Assembly: GCF_001424045.1 (NCBI RefSeq)
Contig: NZ_LMQB01000024.1
Coordinates: forward strand, 407,108 to 471,107
Source: Rhizobium sp. Leaf371
GTDB taxonomy: Bacteria > Pseudomonadota > Alphaproteobacteria > Rhizobiales > Rhizobiaceae
Direction: 5' to 3'
DNA length: 64,000 bases
In this document: positions 17,126 through 26,368 of the stretch, one piece after another
Numbering within the stretch: the first letter of the stretch is position 1
Layout of the letters: every line of letters begins with the position of its first letter
Program-made: the position numbers and the translations under genes
The notes under the pieces: generated by a model
Told to the model about the DNA's origin: nothing
The model's database searches: none
Seen by the model: only the letters and a program-made list of their open reading frames with translations

Positions 17126-18034
17126 ATGGATATGCAGCTTTCCTTGCTTGACCGGCTGTTCGCGGCCGGCCTCCTCATCGATACCGGTGTCGACGGGCTC
17201 TACGGCCGCAGCGGCGTGTTCGAAGACGTCATCACCCGCTTCGAAGCCGTCATCGACGGTCTCGGCGGCGTCGACAAGCCGGAGGCGATCCGCTTCCCGC
17301 CCGGCATGAACCGCGCCCATTTCGAAGGCTCGGGCTACATGAAGAGCTTTCCGCAGCTGGCCGGCACCATCCATTCCTTCTGCGGTTGCGAGCTCGACCA
17401 TGTCAGCCTGCTCACCTGCATGGAGGAAGGCAAGGACTGGACCGGACAGCAGCAGGCGACCGATATCGTCCTGACGCCCGCCGCCTGCTATCCGCTTTAC
17501 CCGACGATCGCCAAGCGCGGCGCCCTGCCGGCCGGCGGCGGTCTGTTCGACCTGCAGTCCTATTGCTTCCGTCATGAGCCCTCGAAAGAGCCGACCCGTA
17601 TGCAGCTGTTCCGCATGCGCGAATATGTTCGCATGGGCAAGCCCGCGGATGTCGTCGCCTTCCGCCAGGATTGGATGGAGCGCGGCACCAAGCTGATGGA
17701 ATCGGTCGGCCTGCCCGTCGAGATCGACGTCGCCAACGATCCCTTCTTCGGTCGCGCCGGGAAAATGTACAAGAACAACCAGCGCAACCAGAACCTCAAG
17801 TTCGAGCTGCTGATCCCTGTCAACGCCAATGCCGGCCCGACCGCCTGCATGAGCTTCAACTACCATCAGGATCATTTCGGCAAAACCTGGGGCCTGACGA
17901 CGGAAGACGGCGAAACGGCGCATACCGCCTGCGTCGGCTTCGGTCTCGAGCGTATCGCGCTCGCGCTGTTCAAGCATCACGGCCTCGACGTCAACGAATG
18001 GCCGGCGGACGTCCGCAAGACGCTCTGGGGCTGA
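17126..18034 (+). CDS. Amino acid:[carrier protein] ligase (class II aaRS-like)
   Basis: A 302-residue homologue of the catalytic core of atypical seryl-tRNA synthetases, lacking the tRNA-binding arm. The motif-2 region is [26 protein letters not shown] and motif 3 is [15 protein letters not shown]. Cys121 (in [11 protein letters not shown]), Glu166 (in RMREY) and Cys269 (in HTACVGFG) stand where the family binds its active-site zinc. Characterised homologues from Bradyrhizobium and Agrobacterium activate glycine or alanine with ATP and load it onto the phosphopantetheine of a small carrier protein, not onto tRNA. The order carrier protein - dehydrogenase - ligase is the same here. The final acceptor of the amino acid is not known. 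Confidence 0.92.
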   Translation: MDMQLSLLDRLFAAGLLIDTGVDGLYGRSGVFEDVITRFEAVIDGLGGVDKPEAIRFPPGMNRAHFEGSGYMKSFPQLAGTIHSFCGCELDHVSLLTCMEEGKDWTGQQQATDIVLTPAACYPLYPTIAKRGALPAGGGLFDLQSYCFRHEPSKEPTRMQLFRMREYVRMGKPADVVAFRQDWMERGTKLMESVGLPVEIDVANDPFFGRAGKMYKNNQRNQNLKFELLIPVNANAGPTACMSFNYHQDHFGKTWGLTTEDGETAHTACVGFGLERIALALFKHHGLDVNEWPADVRKTLWG

Positions 18035-18041
18035 TCAGAAA

Positions 18042-19010
18042 ATGCAAGCCGTCTTCCCCGGCCTCGCGCCCGAGACCTATCGCCCGCATGCGCTCCACGA
18101 CAGGGAGCGCATGTGGCCGGAGACCAACTGCTATATCGATCTCTGGATCGAGGTCCTGAACACGCTCGGCCTGCCGCCGGAAGCCATGCTCGGCTTTACG
18201 CTGACGCAGGATTTCGAAGGCGACCAGTTCACCTTCTTCAAGGTGCCGCTGGAAGACCTCGAAGCGCTCTACGGCATCACCTGCACGGAACTGGCCATCT
18301 TCGACAAGGTCGAGCGGCATCTGGAAACCCAGATCGCCCGCGGCCGTCTCTGCCTGGTCGAAATGGACAGCTTCTTCATGCCCGACACCGCAGGTGTCGC
18401 CTACGGCCGCGAGCATGGCAAGACGACGATCGGCATCAACCGGCTGGACACGGCCGGCCGCAGCCTCGACTATTTTCACAATGGCGGCTTCTTCCATCTG
18501 GAAGGCGACGATTTCGACGGCCTGTTCCAGACGCTGAGCCCGCCCACTGCAGTGCCGCTTCTGCCCTATACCGAGTTTGCCAAGCTGCCGACCGTGCTGC
18601 CGGACGAGGCGCATATCCGGCAAAAAGCAGAGGCGCTGCTCGCATTCCATTTTGCCCGCCGGCCGCGCGAGAACCCGTTTCGGGCGTTTGCCGCCGTGTT
18701 CCCGGCGCAGGTCGAGGCTCTGGCCGACCGCGACTTCGATTTCTTCCACAAATACGCCTTCAACACGCTTCGCCAGTTCGGTGCGAATTACGAACTGCTG
18801 GCCACCCATCTCGGCTGGATCGCGACCGACGGTCGCTATGAGACCGAACGTCAGGCTGCGACGAAAATCTCCGAAGTCGGCAAGACCGTGCAGTTCCAGG
18901 TCGCGCGCGCCGTCAACCGCAAGAAGTTCGACGCGCTGGCAGGAACGCTCGCACCCGCGGCAGACGCCTGGGACACGCTGATGCAGGGGCTAGCGGGCAA
19001 GCTCGCCTGA
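18042..19010 (+). CDS. DUF1839 family protein
   Basis: A 322-residue protein, probably cytosolic, with no signal peptide or membrane span. It starts seven bases after the ligase gene. Recognisable parts are PHALHDRERMWPETNCYIDLWIEVLNTLGLPPEAML near the N-terminus, FTFFKVPLEDLEALYGI, and the long conserved LVEMDSFFMPDTAGVAYGREHGKTTIGINRLD. The family repeatedly occurs beside amino acid:[carrier protein] ligases, but no activity is established. The conserved Glu/Asp/His residues would suit a transferase or hydrolase using the aminoacylated carrier protein. That is a guess from context. Confidence 0.8.
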   Translation: MQAVFPGLAPETYRPHALHDRERMWPETNCYIDLWIEVLNTLGLPPEAMLGFTLTQDFEGDQFTFFKVPLEDLEALYGITCTELAIFDKVERHLETQIARGRLCLVEMDSFFMPDTAGVAYGREHGKTTIGINRLDTAGRSLDYFHNGGFFHLEGDDFDGLFQTLSPPTAVPLLPYTEFAKLPTVLPDEAHIRQKAEALLAFHFARRPRENPFRAFAAVFPAQVEALADRDFDFFHKYAFNTLRQFGANYELLATHLGWIATDGRYETERQAATKISEVGKTVQFQVARAVNRKKFDALAGTLAPAADAWDTLMQGLAGKLA

Positions 19011-19052
19011 CCCCGCATCGACACGCCGAGAGACAGGAAACCGCAGGCCATC

Positions 19053-21518
19053 ATGACACCGCTTCCCGCCCGCCTCCGTCTCGTGAATGAACGCACCCTG
19101 ACGCAAGGCTGGCGCCTCGTCCTGACGCCGCCGGACCTGCATGCCGACCCATCGGATTTAGCGGACGACGACGGCATATCCGCCATCGTTCCCGGCACCG
19201 TGGCCGGAGCGCTGGAAGCGGCAGGCCTTTTCGACCGCACGACGCCAGAGCCGCTGAACGGGCAGGATGCCTGGTTCTTCACGATCATCGCCGACGAGGC
19301 GCCGGGAGACGCCCTTCTGCGCTTCGAGGGGCTCGCAACCGTCGCCGACGTCTTCCTCAACGGCGAGAAGATTCTGTCGTCGCACAGCATGTTCACGCGC
19401 CACGACGTCCCCGTCCGCCTGACCGGCAGCGGCGATCGCCTCGCCATCTGCTGCCGCGCCCTTCTGCCGCATCTGTCGCGCAAGCTGAAGCGCGCCCGCT
19501 GGCGGACCAAGATGATCGTGCCTGCGGGCCTGCGCGGCGTGCGGACCACCGCGCTCGGCTACATGCCCGGCTGGTGCCCGGAGATCCAAGCGGCCGGGCC
19601 CTATCGCCCGGTAACGCTCCTGCGCCCGGAACAGCATTCCGTCCGTGCCGTGGACATGGCCGCGTCGCTCGATGCCGACGGCACGGGCCACCTCACGGTT
19701 CGCTTCGAAACGACGGCAACGCAGTCCATGCGGCTCCGTTGCGGCGGCCATGAGACAGCCGTCACGATCGAGAACGGCCATGCGAAGGCGACGCTCGATC
19801 TGCCCGGTATTGCCCCCTGGTGGCCGCGTAGCCATGGCGAGCCGTTGCTCCATGACGTCGAGCTTCTCTTCGACGGAGATCGCATCGGTCTCGGCCGCAC
19901 CGGCTTCCGGCGGGTGGAGATCGACCGCGGTGCCGATGGCACGCGTTTCGCGCTGAAGATCAACGGCATCGGCATCTTCTGCCGCGGCGCCGTCTGGACC
20001 AATGCGGACATCGTTGCACTGCCGGGAGACCGAAAGGCCTATGCGCCCTGGCTGCATCTCGCGGCCGAGGCCAACATGAACATGATCCGCATCGGCGGAA
20101 CCATGACCTATGAGACGAAGGCCTTCTTCTCGCTCTGCGACGAACTCGGCCTGATGGTCTGGCAGGACGCGATGCTCGCCAATTTCGACTATCCGGCCGA
20201 GGACGAGGCCTTTACCGCCGCACTCGAAGACGAGGTGGAGACGCTGCTGCGGGCGACGCAGGCCTCGCCGTCGCTCGTCGTCTTCTGCGGCGGCAGCGAG
20301 ATGTATCAGCAGGCGGCGATGATGGGCCTTGCAGAGCGTGTCTGGGCCGGCCCGCTGACCGAGGCGATCCTTCCCGGCATCGTCGCGGACCAGCGCCCCG
20401 ACATCGCCTATATCCCCAATTCCCCCTTCGGTGGGGCGCAGCCTTTCTCTCCGAACGCAGGCGTCGGGCATTACTACGGCGTCGGCGCCTATGAGCGACC
20501 GCTGGAGGATGCGCGCCGCGCAAATGTGAGCTTTGCGGCGGAGTGCCTCGCCTTTTCCAACGTGCCGGAGCAAGTGACCCTCGCCGCGCATCTGCCGGTC
20601 GCCCCGGTCCACGATCCCCGCTGGAAGGCGCGCGTTCCCCGGGATCGCGATGCGTCCTGGGACTTCGAGGACACGCGCGACCACTATCTCGGCCGTCTCT
20701 ACGACCTCGACCCCGCGCGGCTGCGGCGGGAGGACCCCGCACGCTATCTCGACCTGTCCCAAGCGGTGACCGGCGAGGTGGTCGAGGCGACCTTTTCGGA
20801 GTGGCGGCGGGCGGGATCAGACTGCGGCGGCGCGCTCGTCTGGAAGCTCCAGGACCTTCTGGCCGGAGCCGGCTGGGGGCTCATCGATGCGACGGGTCTG
20901 CCAAAGCCCGTCTGGCACGCCGTCCGCCGCGCCTTCCGCCCTGTCCAGGTTCTTCTCCTCGATGAGGGAACAAACGGTCTCGACATCCACCTCATCAACG
21001 ACACGGCCCACGCTCTCCCCGTGCGACTGGAACTGACCTGCCGGCGCGGCGGACGCCAGACCGTCGTCTCCGGCCGGCATGAAACCGTGCTTGCGCCGAG
21101 ATCGAGGTTGCGTCTTGCGGCAACCGACCTGTTCGGCGCGTTTTTCGATACGACTTATGCCTATCGTTTCGCCGGCCCGCAGCATGACGTTACCGAGGCA
21201 CGCCTCGTCTTGGCGGAAACCAACGCATGGATCGCCGATGCCTTCCACTTCCCGCTCGGCCGCCGGGCCGCCCTTCACGATGCGACGCTGACCGCCGCTC
21301 TTGTTGAGAGTTCGGGTGGCTTCGCACTCGACATCGCGACCGACCGTTTCGCTCAGTCGGTCCACATCGATTGTCCCGGCTTTCTGCCGTCCGACAACTG
21401 GTTCCACCTCGCCCCCGGCGCGGCGCGGCGCATCGACCTGGTCCCGCAGACGAATAGACCGGAGCGCCCCACCGGCGAGATCTCCGCCATCGGCAGCGCC
21501 CTCACCGTTCACGTCTGA
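19053..21518 (+). CDS. GH2 beta-mannosidase-like glycoside hydrolase
   Basis: An 821-residue protein with the GH2 order: an N-terminal jelly-roll sugar-binding domain (about 1-180, LLRFEGLATVADVFLNGEKIL), an immunoglobulin-like domain, the (beta/alpha)8 domain (about 290-570) and C-terminal beta domains. In the barrel, FCGGSEMYQQ places the acid/base at Glu416 and FAAECLAF places the nucleophile at Glu497. EANMNMIRIGG TMTYETKAFFSLCDELGLMVWQD is the classical GH2 signature region. No signal peptide is visible, so it may act in the cytosol. Closest in type to exo-beta-mannosidases, though the substrate may be different. It lies 42 bases after the DUF1839 gene on the same strand, an odd companion for an aminoacyl pathway. 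Confidence 0.85.
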   Translation: MTPLPARLRLVNERTLTQGWRLVLTPPDLHADPSDLADDDGISAIVPGTVAGALEAAGLFDRTTPEPLNGQDAWFFTIIADEAPGDALLRFEGLATVADVFLNGEKILSSHSMFTRHDVPVRLTGSGDRLAICCRALLPHLSRKLKRARWRTKMIVPAGLRGVRTTALGYMPGWCPEIQAAGPYRPVTLLRPEQHSVRAVDMAASLDADGTGHLTVRFETTATQSMRLRCGGHETAVTIENGHAKATLDLPGIAPWWPRSHGEPLLHDVELLFDGDRIGLGRTGFRRVEIDRGADGTRFALKINGIGIFCRGAVWTNADIVALPGDRKAYAPWLHLAAEANMNMIRIGGTMTYETKAFFSLCDELGLMVWQDAMLANFDYPAEDEAFTAALEDEVETLLRATQASPSLVVFCGGSEMYQQAAMMGLAERVWAGPLTEAILPGIVADQRPDIAYIPNSPFGGAQPFSPNAGVGHYYGVGAYERPLEDARRANVSFAAECLAFSNVPEQVTLAAHLPVAPVHDPRWKARVPRDRDASWDFEDTRDHYLGRLYDLDPARLRREDPARYLDLSQAVTGEVVEATFSEWRRAGSDCGGALVWKLQDLLAGAGWGLIDATGLPKPVWHAVRRAFRPVQVLLLDEGTNGLDIHLINDTAHALPVRLELTCRRGGRQTVVSGRHETVLAPRSRLRLAATDLFGAFFDTTYAYRFAGPQHDVTEARLVLAETNAWIADAFHFPLGRRAALHDATLTAALVESSGGFALDIATDRFAQSVHIDCPGFLPSDNWFHLAPGAARRIDLVPQTNRPERPTGEISAIGSALTVHV

Positions 21519-21569
21519 GAGGGAAGGGATCGCCGGTCGTTGGATCGACGGTCGCAAAGACCGGATCGC

Positions 21570-23375
21570 TCAGGATGCCTTGCGCTTCGGGGACGTGATG
21601 GCGAGGATCGCATCGCGGATGTGCTCGCGCAACAGAGCGCGCGCGGCAGGCGGCGTCACATTGTGGTCTGCATCCGGCAGCATGAGGCGGGAGACGTTCG
21701 GATAGCGTGCGAGCAGCTTGCCCTCCCGGCCGAAATGCTGCCTCAGCCGCGCCAGTCCGATATCGCCGACGCTATAGACGAGCAAGATCGGCACATGACG
21801 TTCGCACAGCTGGCGGAATGCGCGGTGTACGGCCTTGCGAAGCCTTGCGTCGATGGACAGCGATCCCATGACCGGCGCCGCCGTCCGAAAGACGCGGCGC
21901 ACGACGATCTTCACGATATTGCCGGCCGCGCGCGGGACGTCGATCTTGCCGGAGATTAGCCTGTAGGCGGTCTCCACGCGGAAGGCGCGCCGCTTGTAGT
22001 CCGCGAGCGAGCGAGGATTGTAGCGGACCATCTGGTCGACATCGTCGCGGGGGTCCCAGGCAAAGGTCAGGATGTTGATCGCGATCACGCCGCGGCAGCG
22101 TGGATCGGCCAGTGCCGCGTTGAAGGCGAGATAGGCGCCGCTGCATCGGCCGACGACGACGGGATCGGGCAGACCGATGGCCTCGATGCGATCGAGCGCT
22201 GCGCGCGCATCGGCGATCTGGCCCGGCGAATAGAGCACCTGTCGCGCTCCGTCCGGCACCGGAGGGCTATCGGCGACGCCGGCGGCGTCGAAGCGGAACG
22301 ACGCGATGCCGGAAGACGCCAGCATCCGCGCGGTCTCCACGGTCGATCGGGCCCAGCCGGACTGCCGGTCGTAGCCGGTGCCGAGCAGCAAGGCCGTGCC
22401 CGTGGGAATGGAATGCGCCGGGGTGCAGAGGATGCCGAACAGCCGGTCTCCGGCACCGAACCGCATGGGACATTCCATGAAGTCTCCGCCGTCGAGGACG
22501 CCGGAAGACGGTCCGCCCTGCCCCTGCCCCTGTCCCTGCCCCAAGGTTGCGGTGGGGAGATCGAGGCCGAGGATCCACGCGGTCAGCGCCTTGAAGACCG
22601 CAACCGGCGTCTCCGCGATGATCGGGTTCGATACGAGGTTGGAATAGCCCTCGAAATCCACGCGGGTGACATCCGCGCCCGCGTCCTGCAACTGGAGGGA
22701 CAAGGCAGCGTCGGTGTCGGATTGCGCGCGTTCCGCGATGAAAAAGCGTGTCGATGCGGAAGGCTTGAAGGCTTTGGCATCCGCACGGCGCACCGCGGCG
22801 GCAACGCTCACCTCCATGACCAGCCCGGCAATGGACGTGCCCGATCCGCCGCTTCCCTGTGGCAGACCCAGCGCTTCGTCGACGACCTTGGACCAGAGCG
22901 AAAGCTCGCGCAGATAGCGTCGCCCGTTGGTGACGGGCGCGAGAAAAGCGACGCCTGCTGGTGGCAACATGGAGCCCTGCGCCTGCAGCAGCGCTGAGAC
23001 CGGCAAGGCACCGAACCCCTGCGTCACCACCACCAGATGGTCGAACCCGACGAGATCGCGCAGGCATCCCGCCGCGGCCATCGCCGTCGTCACGAAGGGA
23101 TCGAGGCCCGAGGGCTCGGAAACATCCAACGCATCGCCCGTGCCGGGATGATCGTAGCGCAGACTGGCAATACCGGCAGCCGAAAGGCTGTCGGCAAGCT
23201 CGCGCCAGGCCTGGTGCACGCACAGTTCTTCCAGTCCCCACGGGCTGACGAACAGCACCGCCGCACGCGTGACCGCACCTTGCGCCGGTGTGAAAAGGCC
23301 GACGGTGTTTTCGAACGTAACGGGCCGGCCTGCAGGGTGCGGTATCCGGATGGTATCCAAGCTGGCGGCAGACAT
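21570..23375 (-). CDS. Tandem alpha/beta hydrolase with Cys in the nucleophile position
   Basis: About 601 residues made of two alpha/beta-hydrolase domains joined by a GQ-repeat linker (about residues 290-310). In the first domain the nucleophile elbow reads TQGFGA, with no Ser at the centre. In the second (near residue 410) it reads GRCSGA, so the central residue is Cys, as in dienelactone hydrolases. LLGTGYDRQSGWARSTVETARMLASSGIASFRFDAAG resembles the hydrolases associated with exosortase/exopolysaccharide loci. The start at 23375 (MSAASLDTIRIPHP) is favoured over 23405. The gene converges on the GH2 gene, 51 bases away. It could release a product from a carrier protein or glycan; the substrate is unknown. 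Confidence 0.8.
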   Translation of the reverse strand: MSAASLDTIRIPHPAGRPVTFENTVGLFTPAQGAVTRAAVLFVSPWGLEELCVHQAWRELADSLSAAGIASLRYDHPGTGDALDVSEPSGLDPFVTTAMAAAGCLRDLVGFDHLVVVTQGFGALPVSALLQAQGSMLPPAGVAFLAPVTNGRRYLRELSLWSKVVDEALGLPQGSGGSGTSIAGLVMEVSVAAAVRRADAKAFKPSASTRFFIAERAQSDTDAALSLQLQDAGADVTRVDFEGYSNLVSNPIIAETPVAVFKALTAWILGLDLPTATLGQGQGQGQGGPSSGVLDGGDFMECPMRFGAGDRLFGILCTPAHSIPTGTALLLGTGYDRQSGWARSTVETARMLASSGIASFRFDAAGVADSPPVPDGARQVLYSPGQIADARAALDRIEAIGLPDPVVVGRCSGAYLAFNAALADPRCRGVIAINILTFAWDPRDDVDQMVRYNPRSLADYKRRAFRVETAYRLISGKIDVPRAAGNIVKIVVRRVFRTAAPVMGSLSIDARLRKAVHRAFRQLCERHVPILLVYSVGDIGLARLRQHFGREGKLLARYPNVSRLMLPDADHNVTPPAARALLREHIRDAILAITSPKRKAS

Positions 23376-23510
23376 TGCGCGTTCGGTTCCGTTGATTGGA
23401 TGCACATCCGTGCGGGGCTCGGCAGTCTAGGCGAAACCCGGTTAATATTCGATCCCGCTCATCGAGATCTTGCCTCGTCAAATCGAGGGACGGATGGGCT
23501 CGAAAACCGC

Positions 23511-24392
23511 CTATCGCTCGGCCTTTCGGGGCGGTGCCGTGCGCCATCCTTGCAGGCGCCCGAGAAAGAGATGCCGCGATCGGCGCGCCATGGCCCAATC
23601 GCGTTTCAACCCGTGGACGACGATCCCTGCGAGCGGGCGTAGCAATTCCGGCAGAACGCGTCTCATCGCATAGCCATGGCGGCGGAGCACATAACCGAGC
23701 CCGGCGCCATATCGATACATCTTCTGCGCATGGTCGAGCGTGCGCCGATCGCCGTGATCTTCGGGATGATGGGCGTTCAGCGTCGGAAAATACCGCCCGG
23801 TCGCCCCCGTCTCCAGGCATTTCAGCACCATGTCCTGGATCTCGTGCGCGCCCCAGATCGTGCCCGACCCCGGCCCGAGAGCCATATCGAACCCGCCTGC
23901 GCGCTCGAACACCGGACGTCGCACCACGACGATCCACTCCATCAGCGTGTCCCAGACCGTGTCCCGGGTCAGCGTCACGCTATCCCCGGCGAACCGCCCC
24001 ATGATCGTCCGGCCATCCTCGTCCGTCGGGCGGCCGCTATAGATATCTGCCGGCACCGAAGCGATCAGGGTGTCCAGAGACCGGAAGAAATCGATGGGAT
24101 ACCAGCAGTCGTCGTCCGGAAACATCAGCCATGCGCCGCGGGCAGCGGTCGCACCGCGGTTTCTCGCGCGACAGACACCCGTCTCGGTCGAGCGGATGTG
24201 AACGATGTCGATATCGCTGGAGAACCGCGCCAGCAGCGGCGCAAGCCGTTCATCGCCATTCTGATCGACGAACAGCACTTCGAGATCCCGACGCTGCTGC
24301 GCAACGAGGGAGACCAGAAGCCGCTCGATCTCCTCGACGCGCCCGAGGGTGGCGACCACGAGGGAGAAGCGATGCTGCAGCGGTCCTTCCAC
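23511..24392 (-). CDS. GT2-family glycosyltransferase
   Basis: A 293-residue GT-A enzyme. It begins FSLVVATLGRVEEIERLLVSL, then LEVLFVDQNGDERL with the first Asp of the nucleotide site. GVCRARNRGATAARGAWLMFPDDDCWYP carries the metal-binding DxD-type triple Asp. The C-terminal region (about 240-293) is basic and lacks membrane spans. Family 2 enzymes are inverting transferases using nucleotide sugars; the donor here is unknown. It lies 135 bases downstream of the hydrolase gene on the same strand and may belong to the same transcript, making it a possible part of the aminoacyl/glycan island. Confidence 0.87.
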   Translation of the reverse strand: MEGPLQHRFSLVVATLGRVEEIERLLVSLVAQQRRDLEVLFVDQNGDERLAPLLARFSSDIDIVHIRSTETGVCRARNRGATAARGAWLMFPDDDCWYPIDFFRSLDTLIASVPADIYSGRPTDEDGRTIMGRFAGDSVTLTRDTVWDTLMEWIVVVRRPVFERAGGFDMALGPGSGTIWGAHEIQDMVLKCLETGATGRYFPTLNAHHPEDHGDRRTLDHAQKMYRYGAGLGYVLRRHGYAMRRVLPELLRPLAGIVVHGLKRDWAMARRSRHLFLGRLQGWRTAPPRKAER

Positions 24393-24511
24393 GTCGAGCC
24401 TCCCCCGATCCGCCAGAGACGCGGATACCGTGACGTTTGCCCTTTCGGGTCCCTCGTTCCGGCATAACGCGAATTCGCCAATGTCCCCTTAATGGCGCGC
24501 GAAAAAGCCCG

Positions 24512-26368
24512 TCAACCGTCCCGATGCGTCCCGCGCGTCCGCAGGCTGTGCGGCTGAAGTCGCTTCAACGTCTTGCCACCGGGATCGTTTTCGAGATGCA
24601 GCACGCGCTTGAAGAACCCATCGTTCGGCTGCATCCGGCCGATATTGACGATCGCGGCTTTCGCCGTCTCCACCGTGAAGAAGGTGACGACGCGCTGATA
24701 GGTTTCCGGATCGAGCGTATCGAGCACCTCCTCGATGACGATCCACCGCGGCTTGTGGAGGCCGAGCCGGGCGATGGCGAGCAGACGCAACTCCGCCTCC
24801 GTCGGCTTCACCTGAGACTGCAGCGACTGATCGAGCGCAGCGACGAAACGATCGAGCCCGAGACGCGTCAGCACGGATGCAAGCTGCTCGCGCGGGAAAC
24901 GGTCGGATGCTGCCGGATGGATCAGGGTTTCCGCCACGCTTCCCGGCGGGAAATAGGGCGCGCGCGGGATGAACGCCATGCTGTCCTGCGGCGGCAGCGC
25001 AAGCCGCCCGCGGCCCCAGGGCCAGAGACCGGTGACTGCGCGGAAGAACGAACTCTTGTCGACATCGGTCCTTGCCGTGATCAGCACCCGGTCTCCCGGC
25101 TTGATCTCGACATGCGCATCGGCAAGCTTGACGCTGCCGGAGGGCGACGCCACCGCGAGATCGTCCATGACGATGCTGCCGGCATTCGGCTCGGCATAGA
25201 CGATCCGCTTGTCGTTCTCGTAGCGGTCGTCGGTCATCAGCATGGCCGAGCGGAAGGCCGAGACCCGCAGGAGGGTCGCGCGCCAGTCGGCCACGGCCTC
25301 GATGTTATCGACGAACCATCGCAGCGAAGCATGCACTTGGTTGAAGGCGCCGACGGCCATCATCAGTCCGCCGAAGGACAGATTTCCGGCGAAGAAGACC
25401 GGCGCGGCGATGACGATCGGTGCGATCACCGTGACCCAGCCATAGCCCGCCGTGACCCAGGTGAGGCGCGTCATCGCAAACATCAGGCCACGGCTGATCT
25501 CCAGGACGGAGGCGAGATCGCGCTCGATCCGGCGTTTCTCGTTCGCCTCCCCGCCCGAGAGCGAGACAGCCTCGATATGCTCGTTGACGCGCATGAGCGA
25601 GAAGCGCAGCGCCGCCTCGCGCTGGTAGTGCTCGCCGTTCAGCTTCACAAGCGGCCGCCCGACCAGCCAGCTCAGCCAGGAGGCGACGCCGGCGTAAAGA
25701 ATGGCGGCCCAGACCATGTAGCCGGGAATGGCGATGGAATAGCCCTCGAACCGGAAAACGAAACCGGCAGAAAGCGACCAGAGCACGCCGATGAAGCTGA
25801 CGAGAAGAATGCCGGACTGGACGAGCCCGATGCCGAGCCCGGCCGTCAGGTCCGTCAGATGTCGTGCATCCTCATGGATGCGCTGGTCCGGGTTGATGCC
25901 GAGCGAGCCGGCATTGGCAAGACGAAAGGCCCGCGTCGGCTTCATCCATTCTGTGATCAGGTCCCGCGTCAGGCCCTCCCGCAACTTGATCTTGATCCAT
26001 TGACCGAGCCAGGTCTGGATGACGTTGAGCACGAGGATCACGCCGGCGATCTGACCGAAGACGACGAATTGGCTGAGGAAGGCCGGCAGGTCGCGCCGCT
26101 CCAGCGTGTCGTAGAATGGCTTGTACCATCGGTTGAGGAAGATCTGACCGATGGCAATGGCAATGATGACGGTGAGAAGGCCGGCAGCCAGAAGAAGGAT
26201 GATCCGCCGCGACGGCGAAGCGACGAAGGCCTGCTGCATCATTCGCAGTTGCTGGCCGAGCGACTGCTCTTCTTCCAGATCCCCTGCCGCGGCAGCGGTC
26301 GCGCTTTCCGTCACACGCCCCTTCCTGCCCTCTGTCGGCTTGTTGCGAGCGTCCCTGCGATGCGGCAT
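24512..26368 (-). CDS. BacA/YddA-type ABC transporter with degenerate ATPase motifs
   Basis: A 618-residue membrane-ATPase fusion of the SbmA/BacA-related ABC_membrane_2 family. The membrane domain (about 40-340) shows NRWYKPFYDTLERRDLPAFLSQ and ITEWMKPTRAFRLANAGSLG INPDQRIHEDARHL, the family hallmark. The nucleotide domain starts near residue 400, but Walker A is ITARTDVDKSS (Lys kept, glycines lost), the signature is PTEAELRLLAIAR in place of LSxGE, and Walker B is WIVIEEVLDTLD, with Glu for Asp. Relatives import peptides or, in rhizobia (BclA), help bacteria survive plant antimicrobial peptides. The ATG at 26368 is chosen; the frame is open to 26536 without family-like sequence. Confidence 0.83.
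   Translation of the reverse strand: MPHRRDARNKPTEGRKGRVTESATAAAAGDLEEEQSLGQQLRMMQQAFVASPSRRIILLLAAGLLTVIIAIAIGQIFLNRWYKPFYDTLERRDLPAFLSQFVVFGQIAGVILVLNVIQTWLGQWIKIKLREGLTRDLITEWMKPTRAFRLANAGSLGINPDQRIHEDARHLTDLTAGLGIGLVQSGILLVSFIGVLWSLSAGFVFRFEGYSIAIPGYMVWAAILYAGVASWLSWLVGRPLVKLNGEHYQREAALRFSLMRVNEHIEAVSLSGGEANEKRRIERDLASVLEISRGLMFAMTRLTWVTAGYGWVTVIAPIVIAAPVFFAGNLSFGGLMMAVGAFNQVHASLRWFVDNIEAVADWRATLLRVSAFRSAMLMTDDRYENDKRIVYAEPNAGSIVMDDLAVASPSGSVKLADAHVEIKPGDRVLITARTDVDKSSFFRAVTGLWPWGRGRLALPPQDSMAFIPRAPYFPPGSVAETLIHPAASDRFPREQLASVLTRLGLDRFVAALDQSLQSQVKPTEAELRLLAIARLGLHKPRWIVIEEVLDTLDPETYQRVVTFFTVETAKAAIVNIGRMQPNDGFFKRVLHLENDPGGKTLKRLQPHSLRTRGTHRDG

Noticed and set aside
22520..22560. Pyrimidine-rich repeat that looks like a microsatellite
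   Set aside because: It encodes the GQ-repeat linker of the tandem hydrolase in frame and needs no separate explanation.
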